From positions 1-32,834 of IMG/VR virus record IMGVR_UViG_3300039018_000161: 32,834 nucleotides of DNA, one strand, 5' to 3'. Position numbers and translations under genes: made by a program. Positions 30,416 to 32,834 of the stretch are shown here, piece after piece (the first letter of the stretch is position 1; each line of letters starts with the position of its first letter). This stretch comes from a virus. A model generated the notes under the pieces. It worked only from the letters and a program-made list of their open reading frames with translations. It searched no databases and was not told the origin of the DNA.

Positions 30416-30416
30416 G

Positions 30417-32411
30417 ATGGCTGAAATGAAAGATAACAACGAAGGCGCACAGTTCGAGCAACCGAGCGACGCTGATAGAGAGCTGACTGCGTTCGTTGTT
30501 CAGCATTGTGACCGCTGGAGAGACTTCCGTGATGAGAACTATCTCGAAGACTGGAAAGAGTACGAACGTATCTTCCGTGGTGTATGGGCTTCTGAAGACC
30601 GCACCCGTGAATCAGAGCGTAGTCGCTTAATCAGCCCTGCTACGCAGCAAGCGGTAGAAACCCGCCACGCTGAAATTATGGAAGCTGTGTTTGGTAATGG
30701 TGAGTTCTTTGACATCAAAGACGACATCATGGACTACAACGGTAACAAGATGGATGTCGAAGCAATCAAAGCATTGCTCAAAGAAGACTTAGAGCGTCAC
30801 AAGATTCGTAAGTCGATTGACCAGATTGAACTGATGGCAGAGATTTATGGTACTGGCATCGGTGAGATTATGGTTAAGACGGAGAAAGAGTTTATTCCTT
30901 CTACTCAGCCTATTCCCGGCAGTACGCAAGCTGCGTATGGTGTGGAAGAGAAAGAATACTTTTGCGTTAAAGTCAATCCAGTCAATCCTAAGAACTTTCT
31001 TATCGACCCTAACGCTACCTCGATTGACGATGCGATGGGTGTGGCAGTTGAGAAGTTTGTCTCGATTCACAAGGTTGTTGAAGGCATGGAAAAGGGTATC
31101 TATCGTAAGGTAGACATCGGACCTGCTGGCAACGACGACGACTTAGAAGTAACCCAAGAAGTTGTGCAGTATCAAGACGACAAGGTTAAACTCTTAACTT
31201 ACTACGGATTAGTACCTAGAGAGTACATAGAACAGCTTGAGAACGACGGAGAAGAGGTAGTTGACCTGTTCCCCGAGGATAGCACCGCAGACAGCTACAG
31301 CGACCTCGTAGAGGCTATTGTGGTCATTGCTAATGATGGACTGCTTCTCAAGGCAGAACGCAACCCATACATGATGCAAGACCGTCCTGTAGTTGCTTAT
31401 CAGGATGATACGGTTCCTAATCGTTTCTGGGGTCGTGGCACAGTCGAGAAAGCATACAATATGCAAAAGGCGATTGATGCACAGCTTCGTAGCCACCTTG
31501 ACAGCCTTGCTCTAACCACAGCCCCGATGATTGCAATGGATGCTACTCGTCTACCTCGTGGTGCTAAGTTTGAAGTCCGTCCCGGAAAAGCCATTCTCAC
31601 GAACGGCAACCCTGCTGAGATTATGATGCCATTCAAGTTTGGCGTTACAAGTCCTGAGAACTTCAATACCTCGAAAGAGTTTGAGCGTATGCTCTTAATG
31701 GCAACTGGTACTTTGGATAGCCAAGGCATGGTAACGCAAGCCACCCGTGATTCTAGTGGTGCTGGTATGTCGATGGCTGTTTCTGGCATCATCAAGAAGT
31801 ACAAGCGTACCCTGACGAACTTCCAAGAAGACTTCATGGTTCCGCTGATTAAGAAAGCAGCGTTCCGTTATATGCAGTTTGACCCTGAGCGTTATCCTTC
31901 TGTTGATATGAAGTTCATGCCTACCGCTACTCTGGGTATCATGGCTCGTGAGTACGAACAACAACAGCTCATTGGACTCCTGCAGACGCTTGGACCTGAT
32001 ACTCCTGTATTGCCAATCATCCTCAAAGGTATTATCGCTAACTCCAGCCTGTCAAATCGTGCTGAGATGGAGCAAGCCTTGACCCAGATGAGTCAGCCAA
32101 ACCCTGAGCAACAGCAGATGGCTCAGATGGCACAGCAAATGCAGATGGAACAGTCACAAGCAACCACTGCATCCTTGCAAGCTAGAGCACAGCGTGACCA
32201 AGCTGAAGCACAAAAGACCGTAGTTGAGACCCAATTACTGCCTGAAGAGCTGAAAGCCAAGGTTATTAGTTCCTTGTCTACCAACATTGATGGTCAAAAC
32301 CAAGATAACGAGTTTGAGAAACGTGCTCGTATCGCTGATTTAATGCTTCGTGAAAAAGATATTGACAACCGAGGCAAGATTGTTGAGCTACAGATGAAGA
32401 AAAGTCAATAA
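30417..32411 (+). CDS. Portal protein
   Basis: 664 aa from ATG 30417 (GGAAG six bases upstream; an upstream ATG at 30381 lies inside the previous gene). N-terminal region FVVQHCDRWRDFRDENYLED, then WKEYERIFRGVW and SRLISPATQQAVETRHAEI are typical of podovirus portals. The body contains RFWGRGTVEKAYNMQKAID. A Gln/Met-rich coiled-coil C-terminus follows (QQQMAQMAQQMQMEQ). It forms the dodecameric DNA entry ring and binds terminase and adaptor. Confidence 0.85.
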   Translation: MAEMKDNNEGAQFEQPSDADRELTAFVVQHCDRWRDFRDENYLEDWKEYERIFRGVWASEDRTRESERSRLISPATQQAVETRHAEIMEAVFGNGEFFDIKDDIMDYNGNKMDVEAIKALLKEDLERHKIRKSIDQIELMAEIYGTGIGEIMVKTEKEFIPSTQPIPGSTQAAYGVEEKEYFCVKVNPVNPKNFLIDPNATSIDDAMGVAVEKFVSIHKVVEGMEKGIYRKVDIGPAGNDDDLEVTQEVVQYQDDKVKLLTYYGLVPREYIEQLENDGEEVVDLFPEDSTADSYSDLVEAIVVIANDGLLLKAERNPYMMQDRPVVAYQDDTVPNRFWGRGTVEKAYNMQKAIDAQLRSHLDSLALTTAPMIAMDATRLPRGAKFEVRPGKAILTNGNPAEIMMPFKFGVTSPENFNTSKEFERMLLMATGTLDSQGMVTQATRDSSGAGMSMAVSGIIKKYKRTLTNFQEDFMVPLIKKAAFRYMQFDPERYPSVDMKFMPTATLGIMAREYEQQQLIGLLQTLGPDTPVLPIILKGIIANSSLSNRAEMEQALTQMSQPNPEQQQMAQMAQQMQMEQSQATTASLQARAQRDQAEAQKTVVETQLLPEELKAKVISSLSTNIDGQNQDNEFEKRARIADLMLREKDIDNRGKIVELQMKKSQ

Positions 32412-32426
32412 AACTAAAGAAATAGC

Positions 32427-32455
32427 TTGACTTTTTAGTCCAGATATGATAAGAT
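32427..32455 (+). promoter_or_regulatory. sigma70-like promoter after the portal gene
   Basis: TTGACT (32427-32432), 17-bp spacer, TAAGAT (32450-32455) with a TGn extended -10. The 13-mer TATGATAAGATGG differs by one base from that of the 2823 promoter. It probably drives the capsid-side genes beyond the window. Confidence 0.65.
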
Positions 32456-32471
32456 GGCAACACGAAGTCAA

Positions 32472-32491
32472 GTAAGTAAGTACTCACTTAC
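32472..32491. promoter_or_regulatory. 20-bp near-perfect palindrome in leader
   Basis: GTAAGTAAGTACTCACTTAC: 9 of 10 positions pair. It lies about 10-30 bases after the expected start of the 32427 promoter and before the RBS of 32516. Operator or mRNA hairpin. Confidence 0.55.
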
Positions 32492-32515
32492 ATACATTCT
32501 CCAAAAGGACAAAGA

Positions 32516-32770
32516 ATGATGGACGCAAAACTACAAAAGTATTATGAAGACCGTTTTTCAATGATGACGACAGACGGTTGGCAAGATTTAATCGAAGACG
32601 CACAGTCGATGTTCAATTCGTTGAACCATGTGCTCTCAATACAGAATGAATCAGATTTGATGGTTAAGAAAGGGCAACTGGACCTACTTCAGTGGCTCAT
32701 TAACCTTAAACCTGCTTCAGAACAGGCTTACGAGCAGCTCATGTCGGGAGACTCAGCAGATGGCTCGTAG
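32516..32770 (+). CDS. Unknown 84-aa helical protein
   Basis: ATG 32516 (or the ATG at 32519) with AAAGGAC upstream. A helical protein (GWQDLIEDAQSMFNSLNHVL, then LMVKKGQLDLLQWLINLK) with a Ser/Asp-rich end, of a type seen after the portal in T7-like phages. It may be a scaffold-associated or assembly protein (inference). It overlaps the next gene by 11 bases. Confidence 0.6.
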   Translation: MMDAKLQKYYEDRFSMMTTDGWQDLIEDAQSMFNSLNHVLSIQNESDLMVKKGQLDLLQWLINLKPASEQAYEQLMSGDSADGS

Positions 32771-32834
32771 GATGTATGACTTCAAATGTGAAGAATCTCA
32801 TGTGACAGAGGCTTTAGTTGATTATGAGACAACT
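32760..32834 (+). CDS. Zinc-ribbon-like small protein, 3'-truncated
   Basis: ATG 32760 opens a frame that runs off the window after 25 codons. The start MARRMYDFKCEESHVTEALV resembles FmdB-type zinc-ribbon proteins (Y-D-F-K-C, then H), which occur in the same place in other T7-like phages. Only one Cys is visible so far, so the ribbon cannot be confirmed. Confidence 0.5.
   Translation, partial: MARRMYDFKCEESHVTEALVDYETT

Noticed and set aside
30381-30416. Upstream ATG for the portal gene
   Set aside because: It lies inside the preceding ORF without RBS, while ATG 30417 has GGAAG and follows the stop of that ORF.
1-32834. Window as a complete circular genome
   Set aside because: Joining the right end to the left end would end the zinc-ribbon-like ORF after 28 codons and does not connect to the fibre frame. 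Capsid and scaffold genes are also missing.

Overview
This window is a contiguous piece of a tailed-phage genome with a T7-like (podovirus) layout. The evidence is the order of virion genes: TerS, TerL and portal at the right; head-tail adaptor, nozzle and a run of three ejection-type proteins at the left; then holin and endolysin. It also has a T7-type replication set: family A polymerase, primase-helicase, gp2.5-like SSB, 5'-3' exonuclease and endonucleases. No integrase, repressor or phage RNA polymerase gene is visible. A lytic phage that relies on host RNA polymerase is therefore the simplest reading. The host cannot be named from the sequence. The low to moderate GC and the B12-dependent (class II) ribonucleotide reductase would fit an aquatic bacterium, but that is inference. 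Both window ends cut genes. Joining them would truncate the last gene, so capsid and scaffold genes probably lie in a missing segment between the right end and the left end.

Layout. (a) 1-11349, + strand: a 5'-truncated repetitive tail fibre, small virion or lysis proteins, adaptor, nozzle, a collar-type short fibre, gp13/14/15/16-like internal or ejection proteins, a GTA-type holin and an M15 endolysin. Many genes are coupled by TAATG or 4-bp overlaps. (b) 11350-11543: convergent intergenic region with a leftward UUCG-tetraloop terminator. (c) 11544-23737, - strand: nucleotide metabolism and replication (HNH nuclease, class II RNR, a 51-aa companion, DUF3310, exonucleases, PD-(D/E)XK nucleases, SSB, Pol A, endonuclease VII, primase-helicase) with many small unknown genes. 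(d) 23738-27524, - strand: an early or accessory block of tiny ORFs, a Cys-rich GP88-like protein and an ArdC-like anti-restriction protein. (e) 27525-28427: a 0.9-kb non-coding divergent region with an array of 28/29-bp iteron-like palindromes, TATAATGG repeats, a G-rich tract, a consensus promoter and a structured leader. (f) 28458-32834, + strand: packaging and portal genes, ending inside a small zinc-ribbon-like ORF.

How it works together. Host sigma70-like promoters, all with 17-bp spacers, are visible at 2823, 21374(-), 26401(-), 28184 and 32427, with weaker candidates at 23757(-) and 27584. A perfect consensus promoter at 23810 points right, against the leftward operon. The leftward operon would make anti-host and replication functions. 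The rightward operons would make packaging, virion and lysis functions. The divergent region between them is the best candidate for the control region and/or replication origin.
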